A model generated the notes under the pieces. That model ran no database searches, had not been told where the DNA came from, and worked only from the letters and a program-made list of their open reading frames with translations. The translations under genes were made by a program, and so were the position numbers. A stretch of 64,000 bases of DNA from CAVPCZ01 sp963779225 (GTDB taxonomy: Bacteria > Bacteroidota > Ignavibacteria > UBA10030 > UBA6906): NCBI GenBank assembly GCA_963779225.1, contig CAVZWW010000003.1, positions 1,550,001-1,614,000 of the forward strand, in the 5' to 3' direction. This document shows, in pieces, positions 17,149 to 26,360 of this stretch. The stretch's first letter is position 1, and every line of letters starts with the position of its first letter.

Positions 17149-18341
17149 ACAATCCACTCGTTGAGCGGCTTGCGGAGCTTCTGCAGCAGGTAACGGGGTT
17201 CATCTACCCGAACGAGGTGGAGATTCACTGGTCGATCCTCGTCGTGGTCTATCCGTATCTGACCGGTCTTGTTGCCGGAGCGTTCATCCTTGCCTCCCTG
17301 GTCAAAGTGTTTAACGTCAAGGAAGTCCAGTCGGTGTACCGTCTGGCGATGCTCACTGCGCTGGCGTTTTTGTTGATCGCGCCTCTCCCGCTCCTGATAC
17401 ACCTCGGGCATCCCGGGCGATCCTATGAAATCTTTCTGAACCCGAATTTTACGTCAGCCATGGCCATGTTCGGGTTTGTCTATGCCTGGTACCTGATGAT
17501 GGTTCTCCTTCTGGAGATCTGGTTCACGTACAGAAAGGAACTGGTGGTCTGGTCCCAGGAAAAACCGGTGCCCCTGCGGTGGCTCTACCGTGTCCTGGCG
17601 CTCTTTTCCCGGGAAACCAGCCCCGCCTCGGTGACGTTCGACAAGAAAATGGTGAAGGCTATCACCATTATCGGCATTCCTTCGGCGTTCCTCCTCCACG
17701 GATACGTCGGTTTCATCTTCGGTTCGATCAAGGCCAATCCCTGGTGGAGCAGCGTGCTGATGCCCATCGTCTTCCTTTTCTCCGCCATCGTGTCGGGTAT
17801 CGCCCTTGTCATTATGCTCTATATGGTGATGACGTTGTACAGGGGGCGCACCATCGATATGCCATGCCTCGATACCATGGCATCGTATCTTTTCTATGCC
17901 GTGATTGTGGACTTCTCGCTGGAGTTTCTCGATTTTATTCACCGTCTGTACGAAAGTGAGGAGTCGATCAAGATCCTGTCGTATCTTGTGATGAACAAGC
18001 TGTTTATCAGTCTGGTGGTCATCCAGGTCTTTCTCGGAATGATCGTGCCGCTCGGAATCATGGTTGCGACCCGTCTGTTCAGGCTGGGGCCGGAACTGAG
18101 AAAGCTGCTCTACTTCGTGGCGGTGATTTTGATCCAGATAGGAATATTTGCCACCCGCTGGAATGTCGTGATTGGCGGACAGATGTTCTCGAAAAGCTTT
18201 CGCGGGCTCACGGCATACAAGATGGATCTTACCGGTCTGGAGGGCCTGCTGACGTCTCTTGTGCTTCTCGCCCTCCCCTTTGTTGTGCTGGCTGTTCTCG
18301 TTCGACTGCTTCCGCCATGGGATGACCAGGCGGTGGCCTGA
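17145..18341 (+). CDS. NrfD/PsrC-type membrane subunit (quinone-interacting)
   Basis: 398-residue polytopic protein with about ten hydrophobic segments and the NrfD hallmark LIHLGHPGRSYEIFLNPNFTSAM. NrfD proteins bind menaquinol in the membrane and exchange electrons with a periplasmic Fe-S partner. It begins in an ATGA overlap with the Fe-S gene (17145-17148). The cytochrome/Fe-S/NrfD set resembles Qrc, Nrf and Hmc/Tmc-type complexes but without their molybdopterin-like or nitrite reductase subunit. Direction of electron flow is not readable from sequence. Confidence 0.92.
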   Translation: MNNPLVERLAELLQQVTGFIYPNEVEIHWSILVVVYPYLTGLVAGAFILASLVKVFNVKEVQSVYRLAMLTALAFLLIAPLPLLIHLGHPGRSYEIFLNPNFTSAMAMFGFVYAWYLMMVLLLEIWFTYRKELVVWSQEKPVPLRWLYRVLALFSRETSPASVTFDKKMVKAITIIGIPSAFLLHGYVGFIFGSIKANPWWSSVLMPIVFLFSAIVSGIALVIMLYMVMTLYRGRTIDMPCLDTMASYLFYAVIVDFSLEFLDFIHRLYESEESIKILSYLVMNKLFISLVVIQVFLGMIVPLGIMVATRLFRLGPELRKLLYFVAVILIQIGIFATRWNVVIGGQMFSKSFRGLTAYKMDLTGLEGLLTSLVLLALPFVVLAVLVRLLPPWDDQAVA

Positions 18342-18507
18342 CGTCCGCAAGATGGATCGTGTTCCTGTGCGTGATCCACGGGTCGTGGATCCGCCCCCCT
18401 GGACTGCAGGGGTACGCGGCTGCTGCCAATGACGGAGGGCAATTCCGGCATTCGTTCCCTCACGCTTCCGTTTCTCATCCGTCCCTATAAACACTAGGAG
18501 TCTTCCC

Positions 18508-20568
18508 ATGAATCGCATTGCTGCGTTGCTGATGGTTGTTGTGGTGGCGACACTTTCCGCTTTCCCTCAAGGGATCACAGACTTCAATGGTGTCTGGGAA
18601 GTCCTTCCCGGTCACAGTACCGACATGGATCACTTCAGGTCCTTGACCCTCACACTGCGTAAAACCCCAACTGCCGTCACCGTCGTTCAGACCTGGCGTG
18701 CCCGTCTGACAGTCACCGACTCGATCACTCTGACGCCGGATGGTGGAGAGATTGAAGTTCCGGTGGAGTCATGGGTTGTCCCCAGTAATGTGTATATGGG
18801 GATCCGGATGCCCGAGGGCGGCAAACGGCTGGTGTCCGCTCGTTATGAGAACAAAGGCAGGACGTTGTTTCTTCGGGACAAGTTCACCATGGGCAGTTCG
18901 CAGGGGACTACTCCCGTCACCGTTGAGCACCGGTACACGCTGACCGATGAGAAGGACATACTGACGTACACTCTCAAACGGTCAAGCCGCAAATCGGGTC
19001 CGGAGATGAAGTACACATTCAAACGGAAAGGCTCCCGTCAGGCGTACGCCTTCCGGCTCAACAACGATTTCACCATTCCCGGAGGCCTCCCGGTGAATGC
19101 GATGATGATTTCCCTTCAGGGACTTGCCAACAAGAATGGCCCGCTCGTCTATCTGCTCTACCCTGATGACTGGACGTTTACCTATGTGAATTCCGTTTTC
19201 GATTTCTACAAGAACAAACGTTTCTACACCTTTACCGAGTTCAAGACGCCCGCCGACGCCGTGAAAACGCTGGCGCGGTATGCCAAAGGATACGTCGTGT
19301 GGGACACATCGGTCCGCACATCACTCATCGTAGCGTTCACCGTTGCCGGACTTGAGGAAGCGGTTGTCGTCAGCGAGGCCGAAATTCCTCTCGTGCAGGC
19401 TGCAGGCCTCAAGCCTGTTGAGGATCTCCGCGGCACATTCAAGGGAATGAACGACATACAGATCTATTCGTGGGCGTACGAGCGTTACTGGGCTCGATGC
19501 TCCAGGGAATACATCATCTGGCTCGGCGGTGAACATGGGACAACGATGAAACCTGCGGTCGCCGACTGGGGGATCGTGAAGGGGGTCTTCTTCAATGATC
19601 TCTCGACGCGTACCACCGACAGTGCCGAGTACGCCCTCGCGGACCGCCTGCTCGCAGAAATGAAACCGATGTCGATGGTCATGGGATGGCATTCGTACAA
19701 GAAAGATCTTGAAGAAGAACATGTGACGCTGACATCCCGCTACGGACACCGGGTGGAAGGTCTCAATTCGCTTCCCAATCTCAGCTTCAGCTCACAGATA
19801 CCTGTTACTCCGGGATTTGTCTTCAGGAACAATCATCACGTGAAGCCGGGACAGAAGATTGTTCCCAAAGAGAAGGTGTACGTCTCCTGCATTCAGACCG
19901 ATGGAATGGGTCTCGGCTCGTGGTTGAAGCCCGGCCGGGGTGAAATACCCTACGCATGGGAGTGCCTGATGAACTACACCTGGATGGCGCCGGGCATGGC
20001 GGAATACTTCTATTCCACCGCCACGCCGAACGATTATCTCATCGGCTGTCTTTCGGGTCCGGGGTACCTCTACCCGAAGGCCGTGCCGCCTGCATACCTC
20101 GAGAAACTGATAGCGATGGCGCGGGAGCAGATGAAGACCCTTGATCTGAAGGTGTTCGAAACGATGGACTGGTCGGAAGGTTCTGAAGTCGAGGGGAACA
20201 CCGATCTGACAAAGAGCGTGATCGACATGTACTACAAGGGGATGCCGGAAGCGATCGGGTTTGTCAACGGCTATGGTGCAGGTCATACCTTCACGGTTCG
20301 GGACGGCCGACCCCTCGTATCGTTCGAATACTACGTTTCCCCGCACAAACCGGAGGCTGATGCCGTAGCTGATCTGAAGGAACTGGCGGGTCTGAACTCC
20401 AAGCGCCCCTACTTCCTGCTTATCCATGTGCGGGAGTACAGTGACGTGAAGCGCGTGAAGGGGATTCTGGACAAACTCGGACCGGAGTTCGAGGTGGTGC
20501 CGCTGGATGTGTTTCTGACGATGGCCGGGACGAAGCCGACGTTTCAAGAACGATTCTTGAAGAAGTAA
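18508..20568 (+). CDS. Secreted GxGYxYP-domain protein (putative glycoside hydrolase)
   Basis: 686 residues with a signal peptide (MNRIAALLMVVVVATLSAFPQG). The first 180 residues form a beta-rich region; the remainder carries GPGYLYPKA, matching the GxGYxYP motif that names this family, plus neighbouring conserved blocks (CIQTDGMGLGSWLKPGRG, GFVNGYGAGHTF). The family is found in polysaccharide-degrading Bacteroidota and relatives and is suspected, not proven, to act on glycans. AGGAG lies 8 bases upstream of the ATG. It stands alone, 166 bases after the NrfD-type gene, and ends without a type IX sorting domain, so it may be periplasmic. Confidence 0.75.
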   Translation: MNRIAALLMVVVVATLSAFPQGITDFNGVWEVLPGHSTDMDHFRSLTLTLRKTPTAVTVVQTWRARLTVTDSITLTPDGGEIEVPVESWVVPSNVYMGIRMPEGGKRLVSARYENKGRTLFLRDKFTMGSSQGTTPVTVEHRYTLTDEKDILTYTLKRSSRKSGPEMKYTFKRKGSRQAYAFRLNNDFTIPGGLPVNAMMISLQGLANKNGPLVYLLYPDDWTFTYVNSVFDFYKNKRFYTFTEFKTPADAVKTLARYAKGYVVWDTSVRTSLIVAFTVAGLEEAVVVSEAEIPLVQAAGLKPVEDLRGTFKGMNDIQIYSWAYERYWARCSREYIIWLGGEHGTTMKPAVADWGIVKGVFFNDLSTRTTDSAEYALADRLLAEMKPMSMVMGWHSYKKDLEEEHVTLTSRYGHRVEGLNSLPNLSFSSQIPVTPGFVFRNNHHVKPGQKIVPKEKVYVSCIQTDGMGLGSWLKPGRGEIPYAWECLMNYTWMAPGMAEYFYSTATPNDYLIGCLSGPGYLYPKAVPPAYLEKLIAMAREQMKTLDLKVFETMDWSEGSEVEGNTDLTKSVIDMYYKGMPEAIGFVNGYGAGHTFTVRDGRPLVSFEYYVSPHKPEADAVADLKELAGLNSKRPYFLLIHVREYSDVKRVKGILDKLGPEFEVVPLDVFLTMAGTKPTFQERFLKK

Positions 20569-20706
20569 CAGGGCCAGGCCTTCGTCCGTGCGCAGCACTG
20601 TGCGGATACGCGAAGGTCACAGAGACCCTGCCATGAAATGATTCCAGAAGGTGCACACAGCGCAGACGGAGGTCGATGCCCGCTCATACACGGTGATTCT
20701 GAACGT

Positions 20707-20718
20707 CAACACGTGTTG
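20707..20718. repeat. 12-bp perfect palindrome CAACACGTGTTG
   Basis: Isolated palindrome in the 250-base gap between the convergent GxGYxYP and acr3 genes. No promoter is apparent nearby, so a regulatory role is unproven. Nothing else is seen in this gap. Confidence 0.3.
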
Positions 20719-20818
20719 CTCGCGGATGTATGGTAAGCCCCCGCCTCGTTGCCGTATGTCGTTGGTGAGCAGCCCGGCGCACGCACGAAGGTTGAGGCTT
20801 GCTTCATAGAGAGAGGAC

Positions 20819-21889
20819 CTAGCTCACACCCGCCGGAGCCGTTCCGGTTTGCCCAAAGCACTTCCTCCGGAACACGAGGGCGACATTCACCAGCCCGATC
20901 AGAACCGGCACTTCCACAAGGGGCCCTATGACGGTCGCAAATGCCTCACCCGAATTAATGCCGAATACGGCGACCGCGACGGCAATTGCGAGTTCAAAAT
21001 TGTTGCTCGCTGCGGTGAATGAGAGGGTCGCCGTTTTTGCGTAATCCGCTCCCAGTTTCCGGCCCATGGCGAAAGACACCAGGAACATCACGACAAAGTA
21101 CAGCGTCAGCGGTATTGCGATCCGGATCACATCCAGAGGGATCCTGACGATGTACTCGCCCTTCAGAGAGAACATCACGACGATGGTAAAGAGGAGGGCG
21201 GCAAGAGTTATCGGGCTTATCCGCGGTATGAACTCACGTTCATACCACTGTTTCCCCTTCAGTCTCAGGAGAACAAAGCGCGTGAGCATGCCTGCCAGGA
21301 AGGGGATGCCCAGATACACAAAGACGCTTTCGGCGATCTGGCCGATCGTAATCTCCACCGTAAATGATTGCAGGCCGAGCCAGCCGGGGAGGACGGTCAG
21401 GAAGACGTATGCGTAGAACGAGAAGAAGAGTACCTGGAAAATCGAGTTCAGGGCGACCAGCCCTGCGGCGTATTCGGTGTCCCCCTTCGCCAGCTCGTTC
21501 CACACGATGACCATGGCGATACACCGGGCAAGGCCCATCAGAATCAATCCGGCCATGTACGCAGGCTGGTCCTGGAGAAATGTCACAGCCAGCACGAACA
21601 TGAGGATGGGCCCGATCAGCCAGTTCTGCACAAGGGAAAGGAACAGGACGCGGGTGTTTCGAAACACTTCTCCGAGCTCTTCGTACTTCACCTTGGCGAG
21701 TGGAGGATACATCATCAGGATCAGTCCGATGGCGATCGGGATATTGGTTGTGCCCGACTGAAAGGTGCCCCAGAAGCCGGCGACGCCCGGGAAGAGAAAA
21801 CCCCAGAGAACGCCGATGCCCATGGCGACAAAGATCCAGAGTGTCAGATAGCGGTCGAGAAATGTCAGTTTACGTGTGGTGGTCGACAT
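20819..21889 (-). CDS. acr3: Arsenite efflux transporter ACR3
   Basis: About 356 residues, with ten hydrophobic segments typical of the ACR3 (BASS-like) family. Family blocks seen: GLILMMYPPLAKVKYEEL near the N-terminus, GLARCIAMVIVWNELAKGD with the conserved Cys that is essential in ACR3, and AASNNFELAIAVAVAVFG near the end. It pumps As(III) out of the cytoplasm, using the membrane potential. Two consecutive ATGs (21892 and 21889) are possible starts; a longer frame to 21928 is less likely. It is the last gene of the arsenic operon, 60 bases after arsC. A hydrophilic N-terminus of about 20 residues precedes the first helix. Confidence 0.95.
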   Translation of the reverse strand: MSTTTRKLTFLDRYLTLWIFVAMGIGVLWGFLFPGVAGFWGTFQSGTTNIPIAIGLILMMYPPLAKVKYEELGEVFRNTRVLFLSLVQNWLIGPILMFVLAVTFLQDQPAYMAGLILMGLARCIAMVIVWNELAKGDTEYAAGLVALNSIFQVLFFSFYAYVFLTVLPGWLGLQSFTVEITIGQIAESVFVYLGIPFLAGMLTRFVLLRLKGKQWYEREFIPRISPITLAALLFTIVVMFSLKGEYIVRIPLDVIRIAIPLTLYFVVMFLVSFAMGRKLGADYAKTATLSFTAASNNFELAIAVAVAVFGINSGEAFATVIGPLVEVPVLIGLVNVALVFRRKCFGQTGTAPAGVS

Positions 21890-21949
21890 CATAGTTCTCG
21901 CGGGGTGGGGTGTCGGATTTGTTGGCAAACGGTTCGGACCGATTCGGGG

Positions 21950-22408
21950 CTACTGTGCGGTTGGAAAATGCCCGTTCGTGCCGTGAGGGCACCGAACCGC
22001 GTTTGTGTAGAATGCACGGACCCGCACCAGTATCTCATCCCGGACGCGGCGGAACTCGGCCAGTATCTGTTCCGGAGTTCCTGTCGCTTCCGCGGGATCG
22101 TCGAAGCCGATGTGCAGACGCTGACCTACGGTGCCGGTGAAGACGGGGCAGGATTCCTTCGCGTTATCACACACGGTGATGACGTAGTCAAATGACTGGC
22201 CGAGGAAACGGTCAACCGATGCCGGCACGTAGTGACTGATGTCGATTCCGGCTTCGTTCATGACCGTCACGGCTCCCCGGGAAACACTCGGTGCGGGGTG
22301 TGTCCCCGCGGAAAGAACGTACAGACGAGAGTCGAAGGACCGAAGAAAGCCCGCGGCCATCTGACTGCGGCAGGAGTTGCCCGTGCACAGGACGAGGATG
22401 CGGGTCAT
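21950..22408 (-). CDS. arsC: Arsenate reductase ArsC, thioredoxin-linked (LMW phosphatase fold)
   Basis: 152 residues from ATG at 22408, which overlaps the arsN2 stop as ATGA. The P-loop CTGNSCRSQMA is the phosphatase-like active site that binds arsenate; further Cys residues (VITVCDNAKESCPVF) supply the CxnC pair that is oxidised and then reduced by thioredoxin. The enzyme turns As(V) into As(III), which ACR3 exports or ArsM methylates. The protein is about 15-20 residues longer than the Staphylococcus enzyme at its C-terminus (NAVRCPHGTNGHFPTAQ), which carries one more Cys. Confidence 0.95.
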   Translation of the reverse strand: MTRILVLCTGNSCRSQMAAGFLRSFDSRLYVLSAGTHPAPSVSRGAVTVMNEAGIDISHYVPASVDRFLGQSFDYVITVCDNAKESCPVFTGTVGQRLHIGFDDPAEATGTPEQILAEFRRVRDEILVRVRAFYTNAVRCPHGTNGHFPTAQ

Positions 22409-22842
22409 AGTCTGAGTTCCATGCACACCGCGCTCGATGGGCAGGCGCCGGTAAATTCCTTCGAACCGGCAATGGGGCCGGAGAGCGAGGATCGGTCGAT
22501 ACGAATGAAGCCTTTGCGGGCGAAGTAGTGTTCCGCTGTTGTTGTGAGCAGGATGAGCCGCATTGCTCCGCGGCTGTGGGCGTTGGTCATCAGCTGTTCA
22601 AGAAGCGTTGCGCCGATGCCGCTGTTTCTCTCCTGCTGACGCACCGCCAGCGATCGGAGCAGGGCAACGTCGCCGTATATCTCAAGTCCACCCACTCCGA
22701 CAGATTCTTTTTCCCGTTCAGCGAGCAGAAAACCGCCGAGGTGGTCGGAAACTCCCGCAGTCGGGAGTCCGGCCTCCGTCAGGAGCGTTGTGACCGTATC
22801 GAGATCTTCCGGCTGCGCGCTCCGCAAACGAACGGCTTTCAT
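22405..22842 (-). CDS. arsN2: ArsN2-like GNAT N-acetyltransferase
   Basis: 145 residues with the GNAT acetyl-CoA binding region (VRQQERNSGIGATLLEQLM) and the ArsN2-type ending EHYFARKGFIRIDRSSL...SKEFTGACPSSAVCMEL. ArsN-type enzymes sit in arsenic operons and some acetylate organic arsenicals such as phosphinothricin-like arsinothricin; the ArsN2 substrate is less certain. Bounded by ATGA overlaps on both sides (22839-22842 with arsM, 22405-22408 with arsC), showing tight co-translation. The two C-terminal Cys residues are conserved in ArsN2 as I recall the family. Confidence 0.85.
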   Translation of the reverse strand: MKAVRLRSAQPEDLDTVTTLLTEAGLPTAGVSDHLGGFLLAEREKESVGVGGLEIYGDVALLRSLAVRQQERNSGIGATLLEQLMTNAHSRGAMRLILLTTTAEHYFARKGFIRIDRSSLSGPIAGSKEFTGACPSSAVCMELRL

Positions 22843-23594
22843 TTAGTGGCCGCCATGGTGATGCTGACAACTCCGAAGGGGAGGGGGGTGGAAAACTCAT
22901 AGGGTTTCTCGGCGAGAATCCGGACATCGATGAACCCGGTCTCGCGAACGATGGTGAGATAGGCTTCCCTGTTGATTGCTCCTGCGATACACCCGGCCCA
23001 GAGCCGCATATCTGTGCGCAGCTGATCCGGCATCGTCCCGACGGTGACGATATCTGAGAGGACGACCATTCCTCCCGTCTTCAGGACGCGGTGCATTTCC
23101 GTGAAGGCCGCACATTTGTCGGGTACGAGATTGATCACGCAGTTGCTGATGATTCGATCAACCGAGTCTGATTCAACGGGAAGGTGTTCGATTTCACCTT
23201 TGCGGAACTCCGCATTGGCAATCCCCAGATCGTTCCGGTTTTGTTCGGCCCGGGCGAGCATCGCATCGGTCATGTCCACGCCGATCGCCCGGCCAGCGGG
23301 TCCTACCTCGCGTGCGGCGATAAACACATCGATTCCCGCACCCGACCCCAGATCCAGCACGGTCATTCCTTCCGACAATCCGGCGAAAGCCGCGGGCGTG
23401 CCACAGCCCAACCCGAGGTCGGCCGCCTCGACGATCTTCTTTTCGACGCCTGAATAGACATCGTTCATTCCCGGCGTGATCATGGCCTGGACCTCGGTGC
23501 TGCCGCAGCAAGCCGGTCCGCAGCAGGATGTTGTCGCCGCAGCAACTCTGCCGTATTGTTTCCTGACAGCCTCTTTGATTTCTTCGTTTGTCAT
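22839..23594 (-). CDS. arsM: Arsenite S-adenosylmethionine methyltransferase ArsM
   Basis: 251 residues from ATG at 23594, which overlaps the arsR stop as ATGA. SAM-binding motif VLDLGSGAGIDVFIAAREVG is intact. The three Cys used for arsenite binding in ArsM are visible in LGLGCGTPAAFAGL, ISNCVINLVPDK and LWAGCIAGAI. The extra N-terminal CCGPACCGS cluster is common in bacterial ArsM-like proteins. It methylates As(III) to mono-, di- and trimethyl forms. Position directly after arsR suggests strong arsenic induction. Confidence 0.95.
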   Translation of the reverse strand: MTNEEIKEAVRKQYGRVAAATTSCCGPACCGSTEVQAMITPGMNDVYSGVEKKIVEAADLGLGCGTPAAFAGLSEGMTVLDLGSGAGIDVFIAAREVGPAGRAIGVDMTDAMLARAEQNRNDLGIANAEFRKGEIEHLPVESDSVDRIISNCVINLVPDKCAAFTEMHRVLKTGGMVVLSDIVTVGTMPDQLRTDMRLWAGCIAGAINREAYLTIVRETGFIDVRILAEKPYEFSTPLPFGVVSITMAATK

Positions 23595-24004
23595 GACACT
23601 TGCTCTCTGGTTCTTGTGGCACACACGTTCAACGGAACAGCGGCGGGCTTGACGCGGGTATATGTCGCACAGCAGCCGGTGTTTATGCTGGCGGCGAGGT
23701 GTCGGGCATCTTGCTTGGCAACAACATTTGCTTTCAGCAGTGAACCGAGGAAATCGACAACCCGGCGTTGCTCTTCATCTTTCGGCCTGGCGATCGAGTA
23801 CAGCATCCATAATCCCTGCCGCCTGTCCTCCACAAGGCCCGCCCGCTTGAGGTAGGAAAGATGCCGTGATACTTTTGTCTGCGTAAATCCCATGACAGAT
23901 TCGATGTCGCAAACGCAGAGCTCTCCTGAATGGAAAAGGAGGTTCAGAATGCGCAGGCGGGACTCATCTGACAGCGCCTTAAACACCCGTGCAAGATCGT
24001 GCAT
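23591..24004 (-). CDS. arsR: ArsR/SmtB family arsenic-responsive repressor
   Basis: 137 residues from ATG at 24004 with AGGAAC upstream. The longer frame to 24160 reads through the operator and is rejected. Winged helix: HDLARVFKALSDESRLRILNLL, then ELCVCDIESVMGFTQTKVSRHLSYLKRAGLV with the As(III)-sensing ELCVCD Cys pair at the start of the DNA-binding helix, and a beta wing VEDRRQGLWMLYSI. The C-terminus is extended by about 25 residues and contains a further Cys pair (NTGCCATYTR). It represses the operon and is released by arsenite. A matching inverted repeat lies just upstream. Confidence 0.95.
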   Translation of the reverse strand: MHDLARVFKALSDESRLRILNLLFHSGELCVCDIESVMGFTQTKVSRHLSYLKRAGLVEDRRQGLWMLYSIARPKDEEQRRVVDFLGSLLKANVVAKQDARHLAASINTGCCATYTRVKPAAVPLNVCATRTREQVS

Positions 24005-24019
24005 ATGTTCCTGTATACA

Positions 24020-24040
24020 ATATTCGTATAGACGAATATA
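24020..24040 (-). promoter_or_regulatory. ArsR operator (8-bp inverted repeat) overlapping the ars promoter
   Basis: ATATTCGT-ATAG-ACGAATAT, two perfect 8-base arms with a 4-base spacer, lies 16 bases upstream of the arsR start. On the minus strand it overlaps TATATTCG, one mismatch from the Bacteroidota -10 box TAnnTTTG. The geometry fits an ArsR dimer blocking its own promoter. Confidence 0.75.
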
Positions 24041-24437
24041 GTTTGAAAAGGTTGCATTGTCAAGAGAAACCCCGACCGTCCGGCCACGCGTCCGGGTGAT
24101 CAGAAACCGCCAAAAGAGTCTGTCATTGTTCAAGATTTGCGCCCGAGCGGTCCAAGACACCTCCAGAAAACTCGAAACGCATCAAAGTATCTTGCGCGGG
24201 GCCATTGAACGGACTGAAGTCCCTCGTAGTGCCCTTAGATGCCATGAGGCGTCCCCAAACGGCCCGTTTCAAGCCTATCCCGCATCTAACCCGTAAAAGT
24301 GCATCCTGTCGCAGGCCCGTTGTTCATAAGGGATTTCTTCCGGATATTCAAAGCGGTCTGTACATAATCCCGTCGCTTCCTGAAGGAATTTCCTGCCGGA
24401 TTTCCGGCCATCGTTCATTAATCCAAGGGAGTACTCT
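24041..24437. other. Intergenic region upstream of arsR and pepF
   Basis: About 400 bases without a supported gene. Short frames on both strands lack ribosome sites and family features. Only the AAGGGAG ribosome site of the downstream peptidase gene is identifiable at the right end. Confidence 0.5.
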
Positions 24438-26360
24438 ATGAAGTTGCAGCGTTTTGTTTCCGGTATCGCATTTTGCTGTCTGTTGCTGGCCGGCGCCGGC
24501 ACCACTCTGGCGGACGATCCCAAGATCCCCGATTATTCCTCAACTCCGCGATCTCAGGTTCCTGTCGAATTTACCTGGCGAATTGAAGATCTCTATCCTT
24601 CGGTTGATGCCTGGACCGCAGACAAGGAGCGGGTCGTCCGGCTGATAGGAGAGGTCGACAAGATGTCTGCAGACTGGACCACCACGCCGCAGAAGTTTCT
24701 CGGCCTGTACCGGCTCATGGACTCCATTGGGGTTCTCTCGACGAGATTGTTCTCCTATGCCAGCAACCAGAGCAATATGGAGATGAGCAACAACCTGTAC
24801 CGGAATATGCAGGGCGAGCTGCGGTCGTTGTTCGCGGATTACAGCGCGCGACTGGCATTCGTCAATGATGACATCCTCAAAATGGATCCCAAGGTGCTCC
24901 AGGGGTATTTCGCCGGCGAACCTCGGCTTGGTGAATTCCGGTTCCGGGTGGATCAGGTGATCCGTGCCCGAGCGCACGTGTTGCCAAAGGAGCAACAGCG
25001 GATTGTATCGCTGACCGGACTGTTTTCCGGCGCGCCGGAGCAGGCGGCCGATGTGCTGAACAATGTTGACGTGCCCGCCCCCGAGGTAACCCTGTCCGAC
25101 GGGACGCGCATAACGCTGAACTTTGCGGGATACATGCGTTACCGTGGCGCGAAGAATCCCGCCGACCGGTCCCTGGTGATGCGTACATTCTGGGCCAACC
25201 GCAAGAAGTTTGAAAACAGTCTTGCCGTGCTGCAGGACGGGGCCATCAAACAGCACCTGTTCACTGCTCAGGTGCAGAACTACCCGGGTTGTCTGCAGGC
25301 CAGGTTGTTTGACGACAACATTGACACGACGGTGTATCACAACCTGATCGCCGTGGTGCGCCAGAATCTCGGTGCGCTCCAGCACTTCATGCGTGTCCGT
25401 AAGCAACTGCTGGGACTGGACACCTTGCGCTACGATGATATTTACGCGTCCGCGGTCCGCTCGGTGAATCGCGTATTCCCGTACGATGAAGCGCGGTCGG
25501 TTATTACCGCCTCTCTGCAGCCTCTCGGCCCCGAGTATGGCGTCACGCTCAAGAAGGCCTTTGAGGATCGCTGGATCGACATCTATCCGAACAAGGACAA
25601 ACAGCTGGGGGCGTATTCGGGAGGTGTGTATGGCGTTCATCCGTTTATCAAGATGAACTACAACGGGAATTACGACGCGGTATCGACGCTCGCACATGAA
25701 CTCGGGCACTCCCTGCACTCGTCGTTCGCCGACCGGACGCAAACGTACGGAAATGCGGGATATACGACGTTTCTCGCGGAGATCGCCTCCACGTTCAATG
25801 AACATCTGCTCGTCGAGCAGTTGCTCAAAACCGAAAAAGACGACATGTTCAAACTCTTCCTGCTCGATCGCTACCTGGATGGCGTACGCGCAACAATCTT
25901 CAGACAGACGCTCTTTGCGGAGTTCGAACTGGCTATGCATCGGCACGTCGAAGCGGGAAAAACACTGACGCCCGACTGGTTGAACGAGACCTATCTCTCG
26001 TTGACGCGCACCTACTACGGTCATGATGCCGGCGTGATGCGGGTGGACGACTACATTCAGAATGAGTGGAGTGTTATTCCGCACTTCTACCTGAACTTCT
26101 ATGTATTCCAGTACAGCACCGGCACGATCGCCTCCCTTGCGCTCAGCGACCGGGTGTTGAAAGGGACGGCGGCGGACCGTGACCGGTATCTCGGCATGTT
26201 GAAAGCCGGAGGGAGCGCGTATCCGCTGGAGATTCTGAAACAGGCGGGTGTAGACATGACGTCCACCGCCCCGGGCGTGGCTGCATTGAAGCGGTTTGAC
26301 GCTCTGGTGGGGGAGATGGAAGTGATCATGGGAAGATTGAAGCAACAGGGGAAGATCTAG
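24438..26360 (+). CDS. pepF: Secreted oligoendopeptidase F (M3B metallopeptidase)
   Basis: 640 residues; signal peptide FVSGIAFCCLLLAGAGTTLA shows export, unlike the cytoplasmic Gram-positive PepF. The zinc motif HELGHSLHS plus the downstream ETSF-type region (YTTFLAEIASTFNEHLL with the third-ligand Glu) identifies M3. N-terminal PVEFTWRIEDLYPSVDAW and the helical PepF domain are typical of oligoendopeptidase F. It cuts short peptides, probably in the periplasm. AAGGGAG upstream supports the ATG at 24438. Stands alone. Confidence 0.92.
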   Translation: MKLQRFVSGIAFCCLLLAGAGTTLADDPKIPDYSSTPRSQVPVEFTWRIEDLYPSVDAWTADKERVVRLIGEVDKMSADWTTTPQKFLGLYRLMDSIGVLSTRLFSYASNQSNMEMSNNLYRNMQGELRSLFADYSARLAFVNDDILKMDPKVLQGYFAGEPRLGEFRFRVDQVIRARAHVLPKEQQRIVSLTGLFSGAPEQAADVLNNVDVPAPEVTLSDGTRITLNFAGYMRYRGAKNPADRSLVMRTFWANRKKFENSLAVLQDGAIKQHLFTAQVQNYPGCLQARLFDDNIDTTVYHNLIAVVRQNLGALQHFMRVRKQLLGLDTLRYDDIYASAVRSVNRVFPYDEARSVITASLQPLGPEYGVTLKKAFEDRWIDIYPNKDKQLGAYSGGVYGVHPFIKMNYNGNYDAVSTLAHELGHSLHSSFADRTQTYGNAGYTTFLAEIASTFNEHLLVEQLLKTEKDDMFKLFLLDRYLDGVRATIFRQTLFAEFELAMHRHVEAGKTLTPDWLNETYLSLTRTYYGHDAGVMRVDDYIQNEWSVIPHFYLNFYVFQYSTGTIASLALSDRVLKGTAADRDRYLGMLKAGGSAYPLEILKQAGVDMTSTAPGVAALKRFDALVGEMEVIMGRLKQQGKI

